NCBI GenBank assembly: GCA_964483245.1
Contig: CAZABP010000039.1
Coordinates: 1-45,085 of the forward strand
Direction: 5' to 3'
Origin: CAZABP01 sp964483245
GTDB lineage: Bacteria > Planctomycetota > UBA1135 > UBA2386
DNA length: 45,085 bases
Positions 34,591 to 42,303 of this stretch are shown here, piece by piece. The position numbers were made by a program, and so were the translations under genes. The first letter of the stretch is position 1. Each line of letters begins with the position of its first letter. A model generated the notes under the pieces. It saw only the letters and a program-made list of their open reading frames with translations. It had not been told where the DNA came from and searched no databases.

Positions 34591-36399
34591 GTGAACCGTA
34601 CGTCGCGGTACCTGCGCGCGCCGCTGACCTGGCTGCTGCTCGCCGCGGCGCTGATCCGCGTGCTGTTCGCGCTCGAGCTCGCTGGCGGACCGATCCCGCA
34701 CGCGCGGATGCATCCCGACAGCGACATGCATTTCTTCTCCGCATGGGCCGAGCGGGTCGCCGCCGGGGACCTGCTGCAGCGCGAGCCGATGCACCCGTAC
34801 CACGTCTGGCACGAGCAGGTCGCCGCCGCATACCTGGACGCGCATCCTGAGCTCGTGGCCGAGCTGCCGATCTCGCCGCTGCCGTTGGTCCACGCAATCC
34901 CGCCAGAGCGGCTGACCGACGAGGCACGCGCCTGGGTCGGCCGCTACGTCACGCTGTGGAACCGGTGGTACGGCGGTACGCAGTTCCATCAGGAGCCGCT
35001 GTATCCGTATCTGCTCGGGGCCGTGTACGCAGTCGTCGGGCCGGAACCGTGGGCGATGATCTGGCTGCAGTTCGCCGCCGGCCTCGCGACGGTTGCGCTG
35101 GTGTACGCGCTGGCGCGGCGCTGGTTCGGGACCGCTGCCGGCGTCGTCGCCGGTGCGGCCGCCGTGCTGTGCGGACCGTTGCTGTACTACGAGGTCGTGC
35201 TGCTGCGCGCGGCGTTCATCACGACCGCGACGCTCGGCCTGCTGCTGCTCGCGCTGCGTGCGGCCGAGATCCCGACTCGGGCGCGCTGGCTGGCGTTCGG
35301 CATCGGCGCCGGCGTCGCGACGCTGCTGAAGTCGACGTTCGCGCCGTTTGCCATCGCGGTCGCGATCACCTGTTGGTGGCGCGCGCCGGCGCGGCGCGAG
35401 CTGCTGCGGCCGCTGCTGGTCGCGGCGGCCGGCGGGTTGCTCGTGCTGCTGCCGGTCGTCGCCCGCAACCTCGCCGTCGGCGCGGCGCCGTTCGCGCTGA
35501 CCAGCGTCGGCCCGGTCACGTTCGCCGCCAGCAACACGCCTGGATACCCGCCCGCGCTCGGCTGGTATCCGGACCCGCAGCAGGTCGCGGCCGTGCTGCA
35601 CGAAGGACACACGATGCTGCCGGTCGCCGGCGCGACGATCGCGCGGCACGAGAGTCTGTCCGGCTGGCTGCAGCTGCTGGTGCAGAAGGGACTCCAGGTC
35701 CTGCACGAGCTCGAGATCCCCAACAACACGTCGCTGCTGTACGACCAGACCGTCTGGACGACGCTGCGCTGGTTGCCGGTCGGTTTCTCGTTCGTATTCC
35801 CGCTGGCGCTGGTCGGACTGATCGTCGCGCTGCGGCGGCGGCTGCTGCCGGCGAGCTACGGCTGGATGCTGCTCGTCACGGTCGGACCGCTGGTGTTGTT
35901 CTACGTGTTGAGCCGCTTCCGGCTGCCGCTGTTGGCGCTGCTGCTGCCACCGGCTGCGTTCGGACTGCTGAGCATGCTCGCTGCCGCGCGCGCGCACACA
36001 TGGGTCCGGCTCGCGTGGATGGTCACGCTGCTGCTGGGCAGCGCGTGGTTCCTGGCCCGCGACCTCGAGCCACGCCCGCTCGTCGCCCGGGGACACAACT
36101 ACCGTCTCGACGTCGAAAACCACTGGGCCCCGCGGATCGAGGAGGCTTTGCACCGCAACGATCTCCGCCGGGCAGGTCTGCTGTTGGTGCAGGCACGCCG
36201 GCGTGCTCCCGACCTGCCGCCGGATGCCATCGCGATCGACGCGGCCACGCGTTGGATCGCAGATGCGCGCCTGCTCTGGCTGCAGGCGCAGTGGCACGAG
36301 GCACGCGGTGAGCCGCAGCGCGCACGGCTCTGCGCCGGCGAAGCGGAACGGCTCACGCAGGCGGCGCGTGCCGCGATCCCCGGTCAGAACAACCGGTAA
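34591..36399 (+). CDS. GT39-like integral membrane glycosyltransferase
   Basis: 602 residues from a GTG start at 34591 (VNRTSRYLRAPLTWLLLAA); an ATG at 34474 would add a non-membrane Arg/Cys-rich lead that looks non-coding. The first extracytoplasmic loop carries HPDSDMHFFSAWAERVAAGD, the acidic pair and context typical of GT-C enzymes such as PMT/ArnT, which move sugars from polyprenyl phosphate to an acceptor outside the membrane. About nine to eleven hydrophobic segments follow, with VLLRAAFITTATLGLLLLA and LLVTVGPLVLFYVLSRFRLP among the conserved-looking ones. The C-terminal 110 residues are soluble and TPR-like helical. The acceptor is unknown. The 3' end overlaps the convergent FG-GAP gene by 16 bp. 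Confidence 0.82.
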   Translation: MNRTSRYLRAPLTWLLLAAALIRVLFALELAGGPIPHARMHPDSDMHFFSAWAERVAAGDLLQREPMHPYHVWHEQVAAAYLDAHPELVAELPISPLPLVHAIPPERLTDEARAWVGRYVTLWNRWYGGTQFHQEPLYPYLLGAVYAVVGPEPWAMIWLQFAAGLATVALVYALARRWFGTAAGVVAGAAAVLCGPLLYYEVVLLRAAFITTATLGLLLLALRAAEIPTRARWLAFGIGAGVATLLKSTFAPFAIAVAITCWWRAPARRELLRPLLVAAAGGLLVLLPVVARNLAVGAAPFALTSVGPVTFAASNTPGYPPALGWYPDPQQVAAVLHEGHTMLPVAGATIARHESLSGWLQLLVQKGLQVLHELEIPNNTSLLYDQTVWTTLRWLPVGFSFVFPLALVGLIVALRRRLLPASYGWMLLVTVGPLVLFYVLSRFRLPLLALLLPPAAFGLLSMLAAARAHTWVRLAWMVTLLLGSAWFLARDLEPRPLVARGHNYRLDVENHWAPRIEEALHRNDLRRAGLLLVQARRRAPDLPPDAIAIDAATRWIADARLLWLQAQWHEARGEPQRARLCAGEAERLTQAARAAIPGQNNR

Positions 36400-38426
36400 C
36401 CGGCGAGGCCCCGCGTGTCCGCGGCGAGGATCGAGTTCGTCGTCGGATCGAAGACCCACCGCGTCCCGAATCCCGGCTCGCGCGGCGCCGACTGCCACAA
36501 CGGCGTGAGCCCGTCCTGCAGGCGGATCGAGCCGCCCTGCGCGAAGCACCAGTACTGCGTCGGGAAGAACCACTGCAGCGAGTCGAGTCGCGCCGTGCCG
36601 ACCGGTACCGGGCCGACGGGGAAGTAGCCCGCGCCGACCGGGATGTACCCGGTCATCGCGCCGAGCTCTTCACCGACCAGCAGGAGGTCGCCCGGTCCGA
36701 TCGGAGTCAGCGCAAGGCTCGTGTAGCGGCTGAGCTGGTAGTTCAGCGTCGTCTTCGCCTGCAGCGGCGCGATGTCGAACACGTGCAGTACGCCGGATTC
36801 GAGCAGCACGTGCAGCTCTGCGGCCTGGTCGAAGTCGGTGTCGCCGAACGCGAGCCGTTGCACGCGCGAGCCGAGCGGCAGCGACCGCCACAGCTCCTGC
36901 TGCGAGGTGGGATCGAACACGCGCACGTCGTCGTCGGAGCCTACGACCACTTCGCGCCGCGGGTCGCCTTGCACGTCGTGCAGCGTCGCGATCCGGGGTC
37001 GGAAGCCGGGCACCGACGGCAGCAGCCAGGCGGTGCGGAAGGCCTGCGCCGTCGCGTCCCAGGTCAGGATCTGCACGCGGTCCGCGACGACGAGCGCGTC
37101 GAGGCGGCTGCTCGATTGGAACGGAACCAGCTCCAGGCTGGTCAGCGGCGAAAACGAGCCGCTGACGGCCTGTGAGACGTACCGGAGCTTGCGCGGCGCG
37201 AGATCGAACAGCAGCAACCGGGCGCCGCTGTAGCCGGAGTCCGACTGCGCGGCCGCGCTGACCAGCTCCGGCACGTTGTCGCCGGTCACGTCGCCGAGGA
37301 ACGGCCCGAAGAACGGTCCCGAGAGATCCACGCTGCTCCACTCGATCTGGCGCGTGGCGCAGTCGGCGATGTACAGCCCATCGCGACCGGTGCTCGCGTA
37401 GCCCGCGCCCCAGATCACTTCCGCGGTGCCGTCGCCGTCCAGGTCGGACCAGGCAACACGGGTCGTGCCGCTGTCCGGATTGCGGATGCCCCATTCTTTG
37501 GCCTTGGTGATCGTGTCGTACGCCGTGATCTCCCCCCACTGGCCGTTGCCGACCAACAGCTCGATCACGCCATCCCGGTCGACGTCTCCCGCGGCGATCG
37601 CCGCCGACAGGCCGATGTGCGCCTGGAACGACCACTTCGTCGCGCGCTGGTCGACGTCGAAGGCGCGGACCCAACCGGAGATCTCGCCGACCAGCAGCTC
37701 GGCCTGGGGATCCTGATCGATGTTGGCGACCGCCATCGAGCCACCGAAGCCGGCCGGCCACTGCCACTCGGCGAGCCTGGTCGCGCAGTCGATCACGCTG
37801 CCATCGGTCGTCGCCACCTCGAGGGCCGGATCCGTATCGAGCTGGGCCACGACGACGTCGTAGCCACCGGCATTCGCGACCTGCCACAGCAGTCTCCCGC
37901 TCGAGGACAGCGCACGGATCGAGGTGGCGTCGACGACGACCACGTCCAGCGCCTGGTCCGCGTCGACGTCGGCCAGCGTGATCGCGGTCGGGGCCGTGAG
38001 TCCGGTCGGGAACGAGGTCTCGCGCGTGCGCGCGGACTGGTTCCAGATCTCGAGGGTCCCGTCGGAGAGGAGCACGAGCAGCTCGGGACCCGGCTTGCCG
38101 CCGAGCTCGCCGGCTTCGATGTCCACCAGCGCCGCGGACGCGTGGTACTTCGGTGAGACCCACACCTCTTCGAAGCCGTTGCCGCTCCCGTCGTGCGCCA
38201 GCACCACCCAGTAGAGGTTCGGGCCGAAGCTCGAGCCACCGCAGCCGACGATCAGCTCCCGCCGTTGCGCCGTCGCCGAGGGCACGAGGCCGCTATGTCC
38301 GATCCCGGTGCCGAGCGACGAGAACGTCCAATCTGCCTGGGCGCCCTGAGCCTGGACCGGCGCAGGCAGCAGGAACGGCGTAAGCAGGTTGAGCAGGATC
38401 GGGACCGGAATGCGCATTGGGGACAT
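36384..38426 (-). CDS. Secreted FG-GAP/VCBS-repeat protein
   Basis: 680 residues. The signal peptide LLNLLTPFLLPAPVQAQG follows the start at 38426 (an in-frame ATG at 38417 is equally possible). The mature part is a beta-propeller of FG-GAP-like repeats with calcium-loop sequences: DVDADQALDVVVVD, DVDRDGVIELLVGNG, DLDGDGTAEVIWGAG, DVTGDNVPELVSAA and DTDFDQAAELHVLL. Such propellers are integrin-alpha-like and bind ligands or polysaccharide. No enzyme domain was seen. It is likely extracellular. It lies 38 bp before the secreted protease on the same strand, but this protease is upstream, so the two could share a transcript. Confidence 0.88.
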   Translation of the reverse strand: MSPMRIPVPILLNLLTPFLLPAPVQAQGAQADWTFSSLGTGIGHSGLVPSATAQRRELIVGCGGSSFGPNLYWVVLAHDGSGNGFEEVWVSPKYHASAALVDIEAGELGGKPGPELLVLLSDGTLEIWNQSARTRETSFPTGLTAPTAITLADVDADQALDVVVVDATSIRALSSSGRLLWQVANAGGYDVVVAQLDTDPALEVATTDGSVIDCATRLAEWQWPAGFGGSMAVANIDQDPQAELLVGEISGWVRAFDVDQRATKWSFQAHIGLSAAIAAGDVDRDGVIELLVGNGQWGEITAYDTITKAKEWGIRNPDSGTTRVAWSDLDGDGTAEVIWGAGYASTGRDGLYIADCATRQIEWSSVDLSGPFFGPFLGDVTGDNVPELVSAAAQSDSGYSGARLLLFDLAPRKLRYVSQAVSGSFSPLTSLELVPFQSSSRLDALVVADRVQILTWDATAQAFRTAWLLPSVPGFRPRIATLHDVQGDPRREVVVGSDDDVRVFDPTSQQELWRSLPLGSRVQRLAFGDTDFDQAAELHVLLESGVLHVFDIAPLQAKTTLNYQLSRYTSLALTPIGPGDLLLVGEELGAMTGYIPVGAGYFPVGPVPVGTARLDSLQWFFPTQYWCFAQGGSIRLQDGLTPLWQSAPREPGFGTRWVFDPTTNSILAADTRGLAGYRLF

Positions 38427-38464
38427 CAGCGTGGGGCGTGAGGGTCAGTCCCGGACCGGATCTC

Positions 38465-39964
38465 TCAGTCGCCGATCGTGATCTTCAGTCCGCCGGTCAT
38501 CGAGATGCCGAGCGCGTTGACCGTCTTGTCGACCGAGGCGTACTGCGCATACAGCAGCAGCCCGATCAGCCCCTTGTCGGTCGGGAGCGTCGTCGACAGC
38601 AGCGGGGAACCGTTGCCGGTCGCGAGCGGGAAGCTCAGGTCCGCGCCGACCAACAGCGAGCAGCCGGTCCCGCCCCAGGGCGCGAGCGACAGCGGCAGCG
38701 TGAAGCCGCCCCAGCTCTTGTCGGACAGCCCGACCATCATCGTGCCGGGCTGGTTCGCGGCGACTTCCTTGACCTGCAGGCCGTAGTTCGCGCCGAGGTC
38801 CGGGAAGCCGACCGCACTCAGGTTCGGCGTGCCGGCGCTGCCGCCGCACGAGCTGCCGAACGCGACCGAGCTGCCGGCCTTCTTGCGCGTCAACGCAGTC
38901 GCGATCGCCGCCTGCAGGTCACTGCGATCGATCCGCGTGCCGCTGTTGCAGCCGCTGCCGCTCGTGCTGCAGCCACCATGCGTGTGGATGCCGACCGCCT
39001 TGCCGGTGTTCTCATGGATGATCGGCGAGCCGGAGTTGCCGCCGGTCGTGTCGGTCACGTAGCACAGCGACGTCGTGCGCACGGTGTTGAGCGGGCCGAC
39101 GTGGGTCTTCTGCGCCTGATTCCACTCCGGCTGCTGGCCACCGGTCCCGTAGCCGGTGATCCGGATGTTGTTGCCGGACGGCGTGGTCGGGACGGTGCCG
39201 AGCTCATACCACGCGCCCTGCACCTGGCCTGGATACAGCTTCGTCGTGCTGTTGCGGTGCACGGTCGTCACGGTCCAGTCGGAGCCGACGCCGGAGTCGA
39301 GACGCTGCAGCGTTGCGGTGTCGTAGGCGTACTGATCCGACGGCGGCGGGAACCGAAGCTGCCCGCTGCTGCTCGACAGCGGCACGTTGAAGTGGATCTG
39401 CTGCGCGGCGTTCGCCGTGCAGTGGCCGGCCGTCAACACGACCGTCTCGCTGATCAACCACGAGCTGCAGCCGGTCGGATACTGCCTGCCGGAGCGCTTG
39501 TCGGTGCTCGGCAAGCGATCGTCGGTCGGACCGCACTGCGACTCCGGCAGTGCCACCAGCGGACCGAGTTCGACGACCGGCACGTGCAGCCGGTTGCCGC
39601 GCGTGCCCGGGGCCGCGAGCAGTTCGACCGTGACCTCGTCGCCATTGAAGTACGCCGACCGGAACGCGTAGTCGCGCAGGCTGCCCCCGTCGAACCGCTG
39701 CACGGCGCCGTCGGCGCGCGCACGCAGTTGCAGCTCGGTGCCGGACGGCAGGTTCGATGCGTCGAGGTGCAAGCGCAACCAGACGGCACCCGGCTGGCGC
39801 ACGGTCGTCGTGAACACGACCGCGCGTGCGGCGGCCGTGTTGGCGATCCAGCCGGAGTCGATCGCGACGGTGCGCGTCTCGAACACGAGGTTCTGAACCT
39901 GGGCGGCGACTGGCAGCGTGCAGAACACTGCCGCGAAAGGAGCGAGCGGGAGGAGGCGCATCAT
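38465..39964 (-). CDS. Secreted trypsin-like serine protease with planctomycete-type C-terminal domain
   Basis: 499 residues, start ATG at 39964 (a second ATG follows directly). The signal peptide ends near VAAQ (22). Catalytic residues of the S1 fold are visible: His181 in VVLTAGHC, an Asp at 223 or 229 in RLDSGVGSDW, and Ser311 in GGNSGSPII. This is close to the glutamyl-endopeptidase branch. After residue 355 comes a separate domain: a Cys-Gly-Gly start, then LGANYGLQVKEVAANQPG, KSWGGFTLPLSLAPWGG and VNALGISMTGGLKITIG. I recognise this type of tail from many planctomycete secreted proteins, where it may serve surface display or sorting; that role is speculation. A TACGCT -10-like hexamer lies 39 nt upstream of the ATG. 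Confidence 0.87.
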   Translation of the reverse strand: MMRLLPLAPFAAVFCTLPVAAQVQNLVFETRTVAIDSGWIANTAAARAVVFTTTVRQPGAVWLRLHLDASNLPSGTELQLRARADGAVQRFDGGSLRDYAFRSAYFNGDEVTVELLAAPGTRGNRLHVPVVELGPLVALPESQCGPTDDRLPSTDKRSGRQYPTGCSSWLISETVVLTAGHCTANAAQQIHFNVPLSSSSGQLRFPPPSDQYAYDTATLQRLDSGVGSDWTVTTVHRNSTTKLYPGQVQGAWYELGTVPTTPSGNNIRITGYGTGGQQPEWNQAQKTHVGPLNTVRTTSLCYVTDTTGGNSGSPIIHENTGKAVGIHTHGGCSTSGSGCNSGTRIDRSDLQAAIATALTRKKAGSSVAFGSSCGGSAGTPNLSAVGFPDLGANYGLQVKEVAANQPGTMMVGLSDKSWGGFTLPLSLAPWGGTGCSLLVGADLSFPLATGNGSPLLSTTLPTDKGLIGLLLYAQYASVDKTVNALGISMTGGLKITIGD

Positions 39965-40023
39965 GGTGGAGCGGGGCCGCGTGGAGGAGGGGAGGCCGCG
40001 GAAGCGTAGCCGGGATCGATCGA

Positions 40024-40860
40024 TCACGCCGCCCCGACGGGACCGCCGACCAGCGCGAGCATCTCGTCGTGCAACGCCCCGTTGGTGGCGAGGATCTGGC
40101 CTCCGTGCAGCCAGTCGCCGCGACCCTGCAGATCGGTGACCCGCCCCCCGGCCTCCTGCACCAGCACCGCTCCGGCCGCGACGTCGTACGGCATCAGATA
40201 CAGCTCCCAATAGCCGTCGTAGGTCCCGGCCGCGGTCAGGCACAGGTCCAGCTCGGCCGAGCCGAGGCGGCGCAGATCCCGGCAGTGCGGCAGCACGCGC
40301 GCCAGCCGCTCGAGGTTCGACTCCGCGCCCGGCTCGTTGCGGTTGTAGCTGAACCCGGTGCAGACCAGTGCGTCGGTGACCTGCGCGGTCCGGCTGACCT
40401 GCAGCCGTTCGCCGTTGCAGTGCGCGCCGAGCCCGCGTGCCGCGCCGTACGTGCGGTCCAGCTCCGGCGCGTGCACGACTCCCAGCACCGGCTCGCCGCG
40501 GAACGCCAGCGCGATCGACACGCAGTAGAACGGGATCGCGTGCACGAAGTTGGTCGTGCCGTCCAGCGGGTCCACGATCCACTGGTAGTCGTGCTGCTTG
40601 TCGGCGCGCCCGCGCGGTGTGCGCACACCTTCTTCGGCGAGGATCGCATGGTCGGGGAACTCGCGCTGCAGCGCGGTCACGACCTCCTGCTCGGCGGCGC
40701 GGTCCGCTTCGGTCACCAGCTCGCGGCGTCCCTTGAACTCGAGCACCACGCTGCGGCGCCGGCGTGCGTGCGCCCGCAGCACGTCGCCGCCGGCGCGCGC
40801 GATCCGCTCCGCGCGCGCGAGCCAGTCGGCGAGCTCCGGTCCCGTGACGGGTCCTGTCAC
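40024..40860 (-). CDS. Inositol monophosphatase family protein (SuhB-like)
   Basis: 278 residues from a GTG start at 40860, overlapping the upstream stop as GTGA, which implies coupled translation. The Mg-dependent phosphatase motifs are intact: AEEGV (E76, E77), WIVDPLDGTTNF with D97, D100, G101 and T102, and the later YWELYLMPYDVAAGAVLVQE block. In bacteria such enzymes act on myo-inositol phosphates or related sugar phosphates, and SuhB also affects rRNA transcription. The substrate cannot be decided. The upstream partner is a peptidoglycan carboxypeptidase; the functional link between the two, if any, is not obvious. Confidence 0.92.
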   Translation of the reverse strand: MTGPVTGPELADWLARAERIARAGGDVLRAHARRRRSVVLEFKGRRELVTEADRAAEQEVVTALQREFPDHAILAEEGVRTPRGRADKQHDYQWIVDPLDGTTNFVHAIPFYCVSIALAFRGEPVLGVVHAPELDRTYGAARGLGAHCNGERLQVSRTAQVTDALVCTGFSYNRNEPGAESNLERLARVLPHCRDLRRLGSAELDLCLTAAGTYDGYWELYLMPYDVAAGAVLVQEAGGRVTDLQGRGDWLHGGQILATNGALHDEMLALVGGPVGAA

Positions 40861-42218
40861 CCGCCGAGCTCCGCGGCCGCCGCGACGATGCGCTCCTGCA
40901 ACAGCTTCAGCTCGCGGTTCGGGATCGGCTTGCGGGCGTCGAAGTTCATCAGGATCACGAACGCGCGCTGCCGCCCGTCCGCCAGCGCGACGTAGCCCGA
41001 CAGCGCCGATGCCCCGGCGATGTAGCCGGTCTTCGCACGCACGAGCGCCGCCAGCTCCGCCGCGTCGCCGAACCGCTCGCGCAGCGTGCCATCCTGGCCC
41101 GCCGCCGGCAGGGCCTGCAGCCAGGTGTTGCCCCATGGGCTCGCGAGCGCATGGCGGAGCACTGCTGCCAGCACGCGCGGCGTCACGCGGTTGCTGCGCG
41201 AGAGGCCGGAACCGTCGGTCAGCACGCAGCCCGCATCGAGCGGGACGATGCCGTCGACCTGACGCCGCAGCTCCGCGACGCCACCGCGCAGAGTCCCGTC
41301 CTCGGCGAGCTCCGCGCCGAGCACGCGCGCCAACTGCTCGGCGTGCACGTTGCTCGAGTCGACGAGCATGCGCTGCAGCGCCGGCGTCAGCGGCGTCCGC
41401 ACGTCCGGCAGCTCGCGGTCCGGGACAGCCGCCGTAGCCGGATCCAGCCCGATCCCGGCCCGCTGCAGCTCGCGCTCCACCAGCCGGCGGAACACCAGCT
41501 CCGGATCGCGCACCGCCGCGCGCACCGTCAGCGGCCCGGCGTTGGGTCGGATCGCGCCGAACGCGACCAGCCCATCGCCGCTGTCGCGCAGGCCCCAGAG
41601 CGCGCGGCCCTTCGGCTTCACGTCGATGCCGCCGCGCAGCGTGAACACGTCCGGCACGATCTCGGACACGACCGCGCTGCCGCTGGCCGGCGCACGCACC
41701 GAGGCGGTGAAGCAGCTCGCATCCACGAGCAGCCCGGACGTCGGCGCGCAGTACTCGCGCTCCAACTGGTCGGCCGGCCAATCGCTCGGGCGCGCGGGGC
41801 CGGTGAACCGACCCGGTTCCGTGCGCACGCCGCGCAGCGTGCGCAGCTGCGCACGCTGCAGCTCGGCAACGACCGGCGCCAGCAGCCGCGCCGGATCGAA
41901 GCCACTGCCGCTCTCCCAGTTCGGATCACCGCCGGCCGTCACGACCAGCTCGCCGGCTTCGAGCCGGAACCGGGTCCGGAACTCGTAGCCGACGCCGAGC
42001 GCGTGCAGCACGGCCGCCGCGGTCAGCAGCTTCTGGTTGCTGGCCGGCGCGAACGTCTCGCCGGCGCGGTGCGCATACAGCTGCCGGTCGCCGTCCTGGA
42101 TCACGACGCCGGTGCGCGCGCCACGTTGCTCCGCTTCGGCAACCAGCGAAGCGAGCGACTGCGAAGCGCAGGGCGCCGCAGCGGCGACGCAGAGCAATAC
42201 CGACCCGACCCACCGCAT
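40857..42218 (-). CDS. dacB: D-alanyl-D-alanine carboxypeptidase/endopeptidase, PBP4 (S13) family
   Basis: 453 residues. Removes terminal D-Ala or cuts cross-links in peptidoglycan, in the periplasm. The signal peptide MRWVGSVLLCVAAAAPCASQ precedes the catalytic set: S60-N-Q-K63 in FAPASNQKLL, S288-S289-N290 in DSSNVHAEQL, and K396-T-G in VRAKTGYIAG, together with LTDGSGLSRSN. The large insertion between the first and second motifs is typical of PBP4. The start ATG at 42218 is preferred over a GTG at 42224 because a -10-like TAAGCA ends 6 nt before it. The presence of this enzyme fits the finding that planctomycetes have peptidoglycan. Confidence 0.92.
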   Translation of the reverse strand: MRWVGSVLLCVAAAAPCASQSLASLVAEAEQRGARTGVVIQDGDRQLYAHRAGETFAPASNQKLLTAAAVLHALGVGYEFRTRFRLEAGELVVTAGGDPNWESGSGFDPARLLAPVVAELQRAQLRTLRGVRTEPGRFTGPARPSDWPADQLEREYCAPTSGLLVDASCFTASVRAPASGSAVVSEIVPDVFTLRGGIDVKPKGRALWGLRDSGDGLVAFGAIRPNAGPLTVRAAVRDPELVFRRLVERELQRAGIGLDPATAAVPDRELPDVRTPLTPALQRMLVDSSNVHAEQLARVLGAELAEDGTLRGGVAELRRQVDGIVPLDAGCVLTDGSGLSRSNRVTPRVLAAVLRHALASPWGNTWLQALPAAGQDGTLRERFGDAAELAALVRAKTGYIAGASALSGYVALADGRQRAFVILMNFDARKPIPNRELKLLQERIVAAAAELGG

Positions 42219-42224
42219 GGCCAC

Positions 42225-42230
42225 TGCTTA
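42225..42230 (-). promoter_or_regulatory. -10-like TAAGCA, possible leaderless promoter of dacB
   Basis: Minus strand GC-TAAGCA, 6 nt, then ATG at 42218. It would also rule out the GTG at 42224, which touches the hexamer. The match to a -10 is poor at the last position. Confidence 0.3.
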
Positions 42231-42291
42231 GCGCGCGGGGCGGCGGGCTGCCAGCGTGGCGCGGTGGATCGCGCCGCCGCGCTGCCGGCGG

Positions 42292-42297
42292 TACACC
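42292..42297 (+). promoter_or_regulatory. -10-like TACACC, possible leaderless promoter of the NADH dehydrogenase gene
   Basis: GG-TACACC, 6 nt, then ATG at 42304. No ribosome-binding site precedes the start. The last base differs from the usual T. Confidence 0.3.
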
Positions 42298-42303
42298 AAC
42301 CGC

